In this document: piece after piece, positions 23,974 through 34,765 of the stretch
Layout of the letters: each line of letters opens with the position of its first letter
Numbering within the stretch: position 1 is the stretch's first letter
DNA from: Microthyrium microscopicum
Lineage: Eukaryota > Ascomycota > Dothideomycetes > Microthyriales > Microthyriaceae
DNA length: 64,000 nt
Direction of reading: 5' to 3'
Assembly: GCA_010405405.1 (NCBI GenBank)
Contig: MU004230.1
Coordinates: 2,501,744-2,565,743 of the forward strand
Position numbers and translations under genes: made by a program
The notes under the pieces: model-generated
Told to the model about the DNA's origin: nothing
Database searches by the model: none
What the model saw: the letters and a program-made list of their open reading frames with translations, nothing else

Positions 23974-24735
23974 GATATCGTTTTGCTTCTGGTCAATCAG
24001 CTAGAAACCCGGGACTGGAAGTCATCTGAAGGATCAAGGAAGAGAAACTCGTTTGAAATTGGGTGTTTATATTTTCTGCGGAAGGCACGACTGCCAGCCC
24101 AGAACATCGTACCTTCCATTTCCGTCACAGCTTGCAAGGATGAGCCAGAGCCTCAGCAAGACAAGTGGATAAATTATCGCGAAAAGCATATTGATCACCA
24201 ATATATAGAGCAAGAGTAATTTTAGATGGAGGTTGAAGTATCTATTGTGGCGCCGTGAAAGCGCTGACCAGCAACCCGGCACTACGATTGCAACGCAAAA
24301 CTAATATACCCAAGTCCAAGTACACAACATTGTTGCCGTTACTCATGGTGTATAATCATTGCAATGATCAAGTAAGCAATGAGATAAAAATGAGGAGCAC
24401 AAAACGAAGAAAAACAATCGCAACAAAAAGTTTGAAATTCGCAAGACCAACAAAAGCCCCGAAGCCTTATAATCGACACAATGTTCCCTCATGAAGAGAA
24501 CCTTCTAAAAGAAAAAAGAACTACAATAGCAAGAGAAACATCGTGCCGTAGCTGATGAAACGCCGTAATGGTGCAATAAGTACTATCAGTCCCATAACAA
24601 CTTTTTTTCGATACCGTGCTTTTCAATTCGAACCACAAGCTGCCTCCCAACCAGCTGACTTAGGAGCCACAGATTTCAGCTGTCAAGGAAACCAAGTGGC
24701 CGATAAAAATAGGTAGACGATAGATCATAATCTCA
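23974..24735. other. Intergenic, 3' region of eIF4A
   Basis: 762 bp, A-rich in 24290-24560, which fits the eIF4A 3' UTR and the promoter of the coiled-coil gene. No gene or RNA seen. Confidence 0.4.
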
Positions 24736-26134
24736 TTAGATAAGATCTGGAATGAAATGTTAGCATGGTCAAAAATGGATAGGAAGATTCACAACATACC
24801 GGCAACGTTCATTGGCATCTCTTCGATTTGAGTGCTGTAGAACTGCTCGATCTCGCGCATCATACGCACATCGTCGGCAGTAACGAAGTTGATGGCAACA
24901 CCCTTACGTCCGAAACGACCTCCACGACCAATGCGATGGATGTAGTTTTCACGGTTGGCTGGCAAGTCATAGTTGATGACAAGGGAGACTTGCTGAACAT
25001 CGATACCACGAGCGAGAAGATCGGTGGCGATGAGAACACGGGAAGAACCGGAACGGAACTCCTTCATGATAACGTCACGTTGACCCTGGTCCATATCTCC
25101 GTGCATGGCGGAAACAGTAAAGTCACGAGCAGTGAGCTTGTCTGTGAGCCAATCGACCTTTCTACGGGTGTTGCAGAAGATGACTGCCTGGGTGATGGTG
25201 ACAGTCTCGTAGAGATCGGAAAGGGTGTCAAGCTTCCACTCTTCCTTTTCGACAGCAATGTAGAATTGCTTGATACCTTCAAGGGTGAGTTCGGCCTTCT
25301 TAACGAGGATACGAACTGGATCGCGCATGAATTTGGTGGTGACTTCCAACACATCCTGTGGCATGGTGGCGGAAAGCAAGACAACCTGGGTAGATTGAGG
25401 GAGGAGCTGGAAAATGTCGTAGATTTGCTCGGTGAATCCACGGGACAACATCTCATCGGCCTCATCAAGGACGAACATCTTCATGCTGTCGGTCTTGAGG
25501 ACACGACGTTGAATCATGTCGTGAACGCGACCAGGAGTACCAACAACGACTTGGGGACCTTCCTGAAGGGCCTTCATGTCGTCACGGACGCTTGTGCCGC
25601 CGATGCAGGCGTGACATTCAACCTGCATAAAATCACCGATGGCAACGACGACTTTTTGGATTTGTTGAGCCAATTCACGAGTAGGAGCGAGAATCAAAGC
25701 CTGGCAGGCCTTGAGGGAAGGGTCAATCTTCTGGAGGACAGAGATTGAAAAGGTCGCGGTTTTTCCAGTACCGGATTGCGCCTGAGCAATGACATCGCTG
25801 CCTATGAGCGATTAAGTTAGCAAATGGTGGCGCAAAATTGTTTGATTTTTCTCTCTGGAGGGGCTGAAACCTACCTTTAATGACAGGCATGATGGCACGC
25901 ATCTGGATGGCCGAAGGGCGCTCAAAACCATAAGCGTAAACTCCACGTAGGAGTTCAGCCTTGAGGTTCATGGCATCGAAAGAGTCGGTTGTCTCATCAT
26001 AGTTGGACTCAATTTGACCTGCAAAATGGAGGTTAGCAACAGTTCCTAGGGATGCGCGCGCGCAGCTGCGCATTTATGAGCTTGAGTATATGCGACATAC
26101 CCTCGGGGACATCCTCGAGGCCTTTGTCAGCCAT
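24736..26134 (-). CDS. TIF1: ATP-dependent RNA helicase eIF4A (TIF1)
   Basis: DEAD-box translation initiation factor that unwinds mRNA leaders in the eIF4F complex. Exons 26101-26134, 25875-26018, 24800-25801, 24736-24746; 396 residues, the standard fungal length. Motifs: Q motif [11 protein letters not shown], motif I AQSGTGKT, Ia PTRELAQQ, Ib TPGRV, DEAD box [16 protein letters not shown] and [13 protein letters not shown]. The start [12 protein letters not shown] and the tiny 11-nt last exon encoding the end of the terminal DLI are both typical of filamentous fungi. Introns: 82, 73 and 53 nt. Strong codon bias is visible, which also creates a long spurious antisense frame. Confidence 0.97.
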
Positions 26135-26834
26135 GATTGCGAGAAGATGGACGGTAGATCACAGCGGACTGCGATCTGGATTCTAGAGCGAGGTGGGGCA
26201 AGTGGACGAAGAGTCGACTTGCAAGGTGCGTGGTGCGTGAGCGAAGAGTATTAGCTAGATTCACGAGATCTCTTATTAAGAAGAGACCAGCTCTGATATC
26301 TAGAAAGGTTGGTGGATGGTTGTTGTAAAAAGTTTGATGTTGGTATGGAAGGAATCTAGGAGGAAGGGTGTTGAAGGTTTTTCTTAAGCCTAAGAATTTT
26401 GACAGCACGGTCCGTGGAGGCTTGGCACGCTAGTCACACCTTACCCTTTTCGTCACCAAAATTCTGTGAACCTGAGTTGACTTGACTTTTTGGTCCTTAT
26501 TTTCACTTGCGCTGTACCAATTACTTGATTTGTGATATTACTGCTTTTGACTGCCTTTTTGCGCAGGCGCCACCATTCACAACCCGATTAAACCTTCCGG
26601 CGTTGACTCCAGAAACCAGGACTCCTGGAGGCAAACATTCGATATCCTCTGTTCTGATTCCTGAAAGAACCAAATTGGCCACCCAGGATTTCGATAACTT
26701 TCAGGAATAGAGCTGATTAATTGGATTCAGATCCTGCGCTTCCAAGTTCTGACTGGTCTGACTGGTCTTACTGGCATCTGTGGTACTCTACCGCCGCTTT
26801 CTAGAAAAGTCGGTCGTCGAATTAGGCCGTTTGG
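26135..26834. promoter_or_regulatory. Divergent intergenic region, eIF4A / F-box-JmjC
   Basis: 700 bp holding both promoters. A 9-bp tandem repeat, TCTGACTGG twice then TCTTACTGG, lies at 26748-26774. No other gene supported. Confidence 0.4.
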
Positions 26835-26885
26835 ATGACTCCCTCTCCTAAACCTTGCCTTGCTTGCCACCGGCCTCCAAAATGA
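26835..26885 (+). promoter_or_regulatory. uORF overlapping the F-box/JmjC start codon
   Basis: ATG at 26835 opens 16 codons (MTPSPKPCLACHRPPK) whose TGA at 26883-26885 overlaps the main ATG at 26882-26884 as ATGA. Such an arrangement could couple uORF termination to main-frame initiation. It assumes the mRNA starts upstream of 26835. Confidence 0.5.
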
Positions 26886-28443
26886 CTGCTCCCAATCACC
26901 ATGACATTGCCATCGATGACAGCGCTAGACCTGCCAAAAAACCACGGTTACAAAATGCCAGTCAAACATCTCCTGCTGCGCCTCAGGGAGACTTTATGCC
27001 ATCGCATCCACTAAAAGTGAAGCCACTGGGAAACGCCTACGCAGATAACTCTGTACAAAATCTGAGAACAAAGACTGGTTACCTAGCCACTCTACCGGAT
27101 GAGTTGCTCGCTCACTTGTTAGAGTACCTAGAGGCCAGTAGCTTACTAAATCTGGGTGGGAGCTGTAAAGCGTTGTATGCTTTCACCCGAGTTGATGACT
27201 TGTGGCGATCACTATTTGTAGAGTAAGTCCTGATATCAGTCATCATTAGCGGCGGATTTAACAATGATTCCGTAGAAAATCACCATCGAACTTCAAGTGG
27301 CAAGGAACATGGAGAACAACTCTCTTGAATATTCCTCCACACATTGAGACGAAGATCCTATGTCAAGGACTATACTCTGACGTTATCTACCGTCCCTTCT
27401 TCTGTGCTCACATCGCCTTGAATAAATATGCCAAGGGTATTCCACCAGAAAACAGGATTATAAGACGGGAGAACCTCACTCATGAAGAGTTTTCGGCGGA
27501 ATGGTCTGGCAAGCCATTCATTCTAACAGAACCTGTCAGAGAATGGCCCATCTTCGGCAAATGGACGACAGAATACCTCCTGGAGGCATATGCCGGAGTC
27601 ATGTGTCGTGCTGAAGCTGTTGATTGGCCATTGGAGGCATATGTTGACTATGTGAACAATAATCATGATGAAAGTCCACTGTACCTCTTCGATCGAGGGT
27701 TTGCAGACAAGATGAATATTCAGGTCGGTAAAGATGTTGATGGTGCAAGTTATTGGCCACCAGAATGCCTTGGCGAGGATCTTTTTGGGGTCCTTGGAGA
27801 GCAGAGACCGGATCATCGATGGATGATTGTAGGACCAGCCAGAGGTGGCAGCACGTTCCACAAGGATCCAAATGCAACCAGTGCCTGGAATGGCGTTCTG
27901 ACGGGCTCAAAGTACTGGTTGATGTTTCCTTCGGGTCCAGGTATTCCACCACCTCCAGGTGTAATTTTATCAGAAGATTCATCCGAAATTACATCTCCAT
28001 TGAGTATTGCGGAGTACTTGCTATCCTTTCATGAACTGGCGAGGCAAACTCCAGGCTGTCGAGAGGGGATATGCTATGCTGGAGAGGTTTTGCATGTGCC
28101 CTCAGGATGGTTCCACTTGGTTCTCAATCTGGAAGAAAGCATTGCGATTACACAAAACTTCGTGCCTAGAGCGAAGCTACCAGATGTTCTGCAGTTCTTG
28201 CGAGATACTCCAGATCAGATTAGCGGCTTCAAGGACGATATTGAGGATGCATATTCCCTGTTTGAAGATCGATTGAAGGACAAACACCCAGAAATTCTCA
28301 GCAAAGCATTAGAAATATTGGATAAGAGAAGTAATCCGAGAGCCAAGTGGGAAGAGCTGACAAAGGCTGATGATGATGGTGATGAGCCAGGAGCATTCAG
28401 CTTTGGTTTTGGCGGAGATGATGAAAGTGATGATGAGGACTAG
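26882..28443 (+). CDS. F-box / JmjC (cupin-like) domain protein, JMJD6-related
   Basis: Exons 26882-27222 and 27276-28443; 502 residues. An F-box at residues 69-113 (LATLPDELLAHLLEYLEASS ... LWRSLF) is followed by a JmjC domain with the iron ligands H309 and D311 (STFHKDPNATSAWN) and H394 (VLHVPSGWFHLVLNLE). The C-terminus is acidic (DDESDDED). Relatives are Fe(II)/2-oxoglutarate-dependent hydroxylases or demethylases; the F-box suggests linkage to a Skp1-Cullin ubiquitin ligase. I chose the ATG at 26882 because the longer frame from 26855 begins with TTG. The 53-nt intron lies just after the F-box. Convergent with the Ptc7 gene. Confidence 0.87.
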
Positions 28444-28693
28444 ATAGTCCATAGACAAAATCTACAACATGTTAGATGTGAAGTCAAATTTAGGTGTTCT
28501 GGTATACAAACCCTTACATTCCGCAGAAGTGATCTTTGTGGTGATCAGAGGAAACTCGCCTCCTCTGCGAGAAGGGCGCATCAAATGATGTGATCAAATT
28601 CCAACGTTGATACTCGACAAGAAGCATGTCTCGGTTAGAACCATGCTGTAGCATGTTGGGTTGGCCATCTATAAGACATGCTGCAGTTGTTCT

Positions 28694-30015
28694 TCATGTC
28701 TTAGATCGCGTGCATAATGCTGCAACAACGCTAATATCATCTCGCTTCCCTGGTTGGAGTTAGAATGGAAATTGTATACCATCAATGTGATGCTCTTACC
28801 TCCTTCGATTGAGAGACCCTCATCAATTGCCTTTTCCATATAAGGACTTTCTGCGAATGGATCTTCTGCAATAGTCCTTGCTGCTTTCATGAGCTGCTGT
28901 GAGGCATACATCATCTTCTCCGAATACCATGGGTCTTCTTTTTCGAACTCGTTCTCTGTTGCATCGATAGGCTGAGCCTCGCCATTGTCCCATTTGCGCA
29001 TACTGTCAATGACATTTTGCATGATTTCGTGATCCCAAAGGTTATCACCGACACCATCGCTTGTCGCAATCACAACGTCTCCTTCTTCTATCTCCACTCG
29101 ATCCATAACTGCATTGGCTTCTGGAGTATCCGGGCTGTTGGTTCCAAGTTGACGTGGGCAATCGAACCAATGCCATTGTTCCTTTGTCTTGTATATGATT
29201 TCCTGATCTCGAGGACGAACAACCATTATTGTCGAGTCTCCCAATTGTGTAACATACAAGATAGGTTCCGACGCTCCATTGTCGCCTCGATGGTCAAACG
29301 AGAGCAAAGCACCAGACGCGGTTGTAGTTCCATGCCATTCGTTCGGCTCCGAGGTAGCTTTTTTGGTATCTTCGAATGCACTTGTAAGATATGCGACTGG
29401 ATTAAGCTCTTTCATCTCCTTTCCCGCTTCGGTCGGATCCCCAATGCCTATTCCGTAACCATGTTTTTCTGCTTCCATTGCCCAGAAGTGAAGAATCAAT
29501 CGTGACCATAACGCGGCGTGTCCCTTTTCTCGAGTCGCCCATGCACCCACTCCGTCGTTGGCGCAGACAAAGTTCTTGCCTATGAAGACGGCGTCATCTC
29601 CGTTGGTGAGTCCGCGGATCAGCTCGCCATTCACGGTAGGCAGTCGTCGACGATCGCGGCTTTGGTGATGTGTACTCAGTGGGTCGGAGAAGGAGCCTGA
29701 AGGCAGCGACAGGAAGGGAGGAGGAAATGGTCGGGAATGTCGCTTGGCGTGTAATGCATACCCAGCGGCGAAGCGAAATGGACAGAGAGGTGTCTCTTGT
29801 GTCTTCGTAGATTCGAAGCTGCTACCCGCGGAAGAGATATGCTGGAAGGCATCGGATTCGGATAAGACCTGAGGAGGAGGTAGCTCTTCGCGGGTAGCCG
29901 TGGACTGCGAACGGGTGGATTGAACTGATAGTGATGGTCGGCGGCGAGATATGATATTGGGAGGGAGATGGCCAGTAGGACAAAGCACTCGAACAACACC
30001 AGGACGAAGAATCAT
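28694..30015 (-). CDS. PTC7: PP2C-type mitochondrial phosphatase Ptc7
   Basis: Mn/Mg-dependent Ser/Thr phosphatase; yeast Ptc7 acts in mitochondria, for example on coenzyme Q biosynthesis. Exons 28800-30015 and 28694-28749; 423 residues. Basic mitochondrial presequence (MILRPGVVRVLCPTG ... SRRRPS), then PP2C metal-site motifs ANDGVGAWATREKG, QLGDSTIMV, IATSDGVGDNLWD and, after the intron, DDISVVAA. Without splicing the 50-nt intron the frame runs on to 28669 and lacks the DDISVV metal-binding motif, so the spliced form is the functional one. The ATG at 30015 is the first in frame (the longer frame begins with GTG at 30057). 250 bp separate its stop from that of the convergent F-box/JmjC gene. 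Confidence 0.88.
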
Positions 30016-30320
30016 GCCCGCAGCTTCAGCGCGCTGAGAAACTCGTACAACGAGCACGATTAAGTAGTGATGATGGACAATGACGGCTCTGTGCTATATT
30101 TGGATTAGACTTGGTGTTGAGTTGTAGCAGTCGAAGCTAGGCCTAACAGGGTTGGTCACTTTTCAGCCTCATCGCGGCAATGGTACGCGATTGCTTCTCA
30201 GCATCATTAATCAAATTCTACATACCGCACTTCATCGCTTTTTCGAAAAAGAACTCTACACTCAATCACCGGCATCTAAGCCCTCACCGGCTGTATTACA
30301 TATCATAAGTTGTAATAAAA
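30016..30320. promoter_or_regulatory. Divergent promoter region, Ptc7 / F-box
   Basis: 305 bp between two divergent starts. No specific site stands out. Confidence 0.35.
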
Positions 30321-31625
30321 ATGGAGGTCTCGGCGGCCCCAACCTTAACAACTCTCCCTGCTGAGATCATCCTCCTTATTCTACATGCCATACCGAACAG
30401 GAAAGATCTATTTGCAGCCACTTTGACCTGTCACCATATACGCTCCATTTTCCTGGAGAGCGAGTCTGCGATTACTTGGCAAATACTTAAAAGGGAGCTT
30501 GATGATGACACTTATGATAATCTAGGCGAAGCGGCCTTATATCTTGAAACAGCGTATTGGGCGGATCAAGCAGATCGCCAAGAGAATTGGCCGACCTATG
30601 TAACTTGCAGATTACCTTTACTTGCTCTATCGCCTCGCTGCTTTCCAGTAGACAGGTGGACGCTCCGCGAGGCTGAGGCAATGTGTCAGTTCAATTTGAT
30701 TGTGGTCAGATGGACAGACGAATTTATCGCGAGGGCACACTGGAAGATGTATGAGTACGATTACACTGAGTTCGATGAGGAAATGGACGACCCAGAGGAA
30801 AGATACGTCAAACCCAATGATCAGGAAACGGCCAGAATATACAGGGCTTTCTGGCGTTACCAAATCTACTGCAACGTATTTCATCCTGTGCAATCAAAAA
30901 ATGGAGTTCATGACTGTCCTATCGGGATGGAACATCAACAAGCACTATTCTTCAACCACTTTCTGCCTTGGGAGATAGAACAGATTGCTTGCGTAGAAGC
31001 CTTTGTTTATTCTGAAGTGAGCAGGAGTAAGTAGTCGACTGTTACTTATTCGAACACTGATCGTAAGCTAATACGTTACTTAGACTTTAACTACATGTTG
31101 CAAGAACCGGAAAACTGGACCGATTTCAAGAAACACACAGAATGCCGTCTAGGACTATCTCACCTAGACAACTATTATCAAAGGCTGCTTTCGTTTGGGC
31201 TTGACGAATGCCTCTTTTTCGTATACTGGGAACCTCCAATTAAAGCTATGGTCCTCCCATATGCCAACCAAGAGTGCCCAGAAGAGCTCTATTTCTTCCT
31301 TAGTGATGCTTTGTTGTTTATGATGGAAGCTGGCAAGTACGGTCGAAAAGCACTTTCCGAAATGTCCCGGGACGAGGAGGCCAAACTCTTTCCAACTTCA
31401 CTAATTCCGAATGATAATGATCCTGGACCAGAGAAAGCATGGCGCCTGATGGTGAGGGATCGTCTGGCGCTGCCCGATTTCACAAGTCGCTCTGTGGAGC
31501 ATTCACGTCATGTAGGGTATGTCTTTTGGGACGAGAAAACGGCAAAGAAGCTTGACTTCATGACTTGGGAAAAACGAAAGCGAACCAATATCACTCGATC
31601 AGAATATCTTTATGATATTGTATAG
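30321..31625 (+). CDS. F-box domain protein, fungal-specific
   Basis: Exons 30321-31026 and 31084-31625; 415 residues. The N-terminus has an F-box-like stretch (LTTLPAEIILLILHAIPNRK followed by TCHHIRSIF), after which comes a Trp/Tyr-rich region typical of the large fungal F-box expansions, with no recognisable substrate-binding repeat. The intron (57 nt, GTAAGT...CTTAG) joins SR to NFNYM in phase 1. Probably a substrate adaptor of an SCF ligase; the target is unknown. Confidence 0.75.
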
Positions 31626-32261
31626 TGTGCTTGATATAGTGTGCTTGAGAGCACGAGCAGATACTATTCTGCATATTGTCCAAGCATGGGGGTGCGAATG
31701 AGGCTGATGAAGGGATCATGGTGACCAATCATCTGTTACTCGCCTGAAAGAGAATCTGATTTAGACTATACTCGCATGATTTGATAGAGTGAGAATTGAC
31801 GTTCAGGCTTGCTACCTTTTCAAACAGCCTCAGGTTTGAGCGGCAACCCAGATCGTGCCTGGTAATCAATGTTTTGGGGATTGATCTTGCAATTCGTCTG
31901 AACCTCAAATGAATTTAGTAGCGTTCAACACATAGAATGAAAATATAACTTGTTTATTTTGTTATATCAGGATGTCGAGATCCTCACGAGATCATCTCAA
32001 AAGAATTAGTCCAAAAATAGAAGGCGCTCGTGCCACCCTCGTGGTGGCATTGTTTACTTGCCCGCTACTTCAGGCCTTTCTCAGGCCAGTCGCCTTCACA
32101 CTTCACACTTCACTACTCCACACCAAGTCCTCCCCGCTATCCATAGTCTTAAAACAAATTCCTCTTCGCGTCGTCCCAAGAACTTTTCTGCTTCCAATAA
32201 GCCGCACCCTACTACCTCTGCCGATAAGCCAAACATCAATCCCTTCATCTCCCCCTCAATC
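31626..32261. other. Intergenic upstream of Cks1
   Basis: 636 bp. An open frame at 31972-32331 overlaps the Cks1 leader in other frames and is not supported. A C/T-rich stretch just before the Cks1 ATG fits a leader. Nothing else seen. Confidence 0.4.
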
Positions 32262-32753
32262 ATGTCCTCTAACGGGACCGTCCCTATGGACATCGACCTC
32301 ACGCGCCGGAATAAGAAAGCCCGACCACTGAGCGACGCTGAACGCGGCAAACTAGACGAATTTATCGACGCGATACAGTACAGCGGCCGGTAAGCCATCC
32401 TATATCTTCTACTCTCGAGTCCCTCCTCGAGTCTCTCTCCCTCCCCGCTAACCGCCGCAGTTATTCTGACAAGGATTTCGAGTACCGACATGTGCAACTC
32501 CCCAAGGCGATGCTGAAAGCCATACCCAAAGAGTACTTCGATGGCAGCCGAGGAACCTTAAAACTACTATGGGAAGAAGAATGGCGAGCACTTGGTATCA
32601 CGCAGAGTTTAGGCTGGGAACACTATGAAGTGCATGAACCTGAACCACACATTCTGCTTTTCAAGTAAGCATAACTACTTCATCCCATGTTGTTTATATG
32701 ATCTGACCAATTGAACTAGACGACCGCTCAACTATACGCCACCGCAACATTAA
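32262..32753 (+). CDS. CKS1: Cyclin-dependent kinase regulatory subunit Cks1
   Basis: Small subunit that binds Cdk1 and phosphorylated substrates to drive multisite phosphorylation at cell-cycle transitions. Exons 32262-32389, 32461-32664, 32720-32753; 121 residues. The core [41 protein letters not shown] and RPL is nearly invariant in the family; a 40-residue N-terminal extension and a short insertion (around DGSRGTLK) are fungal features. Introns are 71 and 55 nt; both phases (CG|T Arg, AA|A Lys) close exactly. Only the middle exon would be seen as a fragment by simple ORF calling. Confidence 0.95.
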
Positions 32754-33118
32754 CATCGCATTCGAATCCTATTCCACGACAGGTCCTTTCGCATAAACCA
32801 ATTCTCTCCTTCGAACCCCACAATCGGGTCAAAAGTTCATGGCGCACAGCGACCAGCACAGCGAAATATGGAAGTCTATACCATTTCACTGTAGAGGAGG
32901 CGGCCATTTTCGACAATTGGACAGGCTTGTGTTTGATTCCATTCATGAAGATTATGCAGAAGTACGGAGCACATGAAGGTTCTAACCGTTTTACTGCAAA
33001 CAGTTTGTTTATGAAAGTTTGTACGATGATATTGTAGGCTTTCACGGGTTTCTTGTTATTAGGCGTTGAGGAAACCAAAGCGTGCTTGAAATGAAAGATG
33101 ATTTGAACGATTATCATG
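32754..33118. other. Convergent 3' spacer, Cks1 / Usb1
   Basis: 365 bp between converging stops; 3' UTRs expected. An open frame on the minus strand here has no recognisable motif. Confidence 0.4.
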
Positions 33119-34091
33119 CTATGATCTGCTTGCCCTTGACCCTAGTTTTATGCTGTGTATCGCGTTGCCGATCTTTGCTAATACTGTGTCCACCATTATG
33201 TCTAGATCTTGCGCTTCGGAGTTCTTCCATATGTCGTCTAGCACGGCATTTGAGGACTTTGCGTCGATATCAGAAGCAAGACTCCATGCTAGACTGAAAT
33301 GGAAGAACTCGGTATAGTCTCTGCTATCCATGTCCTGATCAGAGCTATTTGGGCGCGTATATAGCATTGGATAGCCCTTGGCTTTGGCTGTCTTGTTACA
33401 TGCGACTAGAAGCAGCTTCAATTCATCGTATGGTGGTCGCTTTAGTGCTAAAGACAAGAACCATCGTGTCTTATCATAGTTTGGCACCCATTTCAGCCTT
33501 GATGCTTCTGCGGGGAAACTCTTCACAGCGGTGTTGGTGATTGAGTCTGTAACTGCGGAGAGTAGTTCATCACGACCTTCTGTCGGCACTTGCAGTGATC
33601 GCGATAATGATATGTGAAGTGGAAGCGGGGCATCCAAATCGCTAGTAAGCAGCGAAGTTATAGGTACTTTGCTTTGCTTTGCAAAAGCGTCTATAAGGGA
33701 CTGAAGGTTCTCGAGCTCGGAGTCATTCGGTCGCCCTGTCGCATACAAATTAGCATGCTAACCACATCAAAGCAATAGTTTCAGTCAAGTCGTACCTTTT
33801 CGGACTCCATACAACTCAATGGCCTATTTGTTAGAAAAACTTACATTCAATATAGACATGAGTAGGCCAGTTACCCTCAGTGTGGGGAACTTGTCGTTTT
33901 CGGCCGCCATGCAAGGCTGGGTCATCAACAGTGCTAGCTCGTTTATTGGTCGCATACAGACTGTGGAAGTTGGCGGGAAGTGGAGGCAGGTCTGACGAGG
34001 CCTTTCGTTTCTTCATTTTCGAGAGAACAGGTGGTGACGCGTCTTGGGCGACGTCGTCGTCTGATGAGGAATAGTCGACTAAGGGAGCCAT
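33119..34091 (-). CDS. USB1: U6 snRNA phosphodiesterase Usb1
   Basis: 3'-5' exoribonuclease of the 2H superfamily that trims and caps the U6 snRNA tail. Exons 33845-34091 and 33119-33735; 287 residues. The two catalytic HxS motifs are present: H123-I-S125 (PLHISLSRS) and H228-F-S230 (FFHFSLAWS). The N-terminus is serine/aspartate-rich and leads into [10 protein letters not shown]; splicing joins E to W ([11 protein letters not shown]), as in the family. The 109-nt intron is long for this locus and holds a compact pseudo-intron right after the donor (see findings). Divergent from the Pal1 gene. Confidence 0.9.
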
Positions 34092-34765
34092 TATTCAGTG
34101 TCGTCGCAATGTTTTAGATGGGAAGTTTCTCGTACTCAGAAATGATCAATTGGAGTCAGGGCGGCCTCACAAGACTTTATGGTCTTGGCACCAGCCTTGC
34201 CAAGAGCTTATGCTCAATCAACTATCACATCGCGGCTTCACTTTAAGGGCTGACATTGGCAGGCATAACGATCAGATGTCTGGAAAAGCGCTACTTCCAG
34301 GTGGTAGTTTCTTCAGTTTTTGCTAATTTAGTGTAGGATGCCGCGATGCCCAGCCTGCCCGACCCTGACTGCTGGCGATCATCAATATCGATAAGGCTGA
34401 CGGTGACGTCAGGCCATAGTGGAGCCTTTTCCCTCTACCAACGTTGCTCTTGTTGGCCCATGTTGCCCGGTTGCATTCGGATCAGAGCCTAATTAAAGCA
34501 ATAGTTTTCTGCACGCCGTGCATACTCTAGAGTAGTTGGTAGACAAGATGTGACGTTGGATTCGACAAGGTAGCTACGAGGGGCCCAGCCAGCCAGCCAG
34601 CCATTGAGCTCACTACATGGACTAGATCAGGCCTTGGTCACCCAAGGCTCCTTCTAAATGGTATGATAAGTCCTTCGGAAGCCACCCAGATCCATTATCG
34701 TACCTTCCCTACCCTTCAGTAACACTTTCCATACTACCTACAATCAACAATAAACAGTCCACAAC
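34092..34765. promoter_or_regulatory. Divergent intergenic region, Usb1 / Pal1
   Basis: 674 bp with both promoters. It contains four tandem CCAG units at 34585-34600. No gene or RNA seen. Confidence 0.4.

Noticed and set aside
24828-25748. 306-codon open frame on the plus strand, opposite eIF4A
   Set aside because: It lies wholly antisense to a certain, highly expressed gene. Strong codon bias often creates such frames; its protein has no domain and no independent start context.
26855-26881. Earlier start for the F-box/JmjC gene
   Set aside because: The frame there begins with TTG, not ATG. The first in-frame ATG is 26882.
28669-28693. Ptc7 ending at 28669
   Set aside because: That end arises from reading through a 50-nt intron and loses the metal-binding DDISVV motif.
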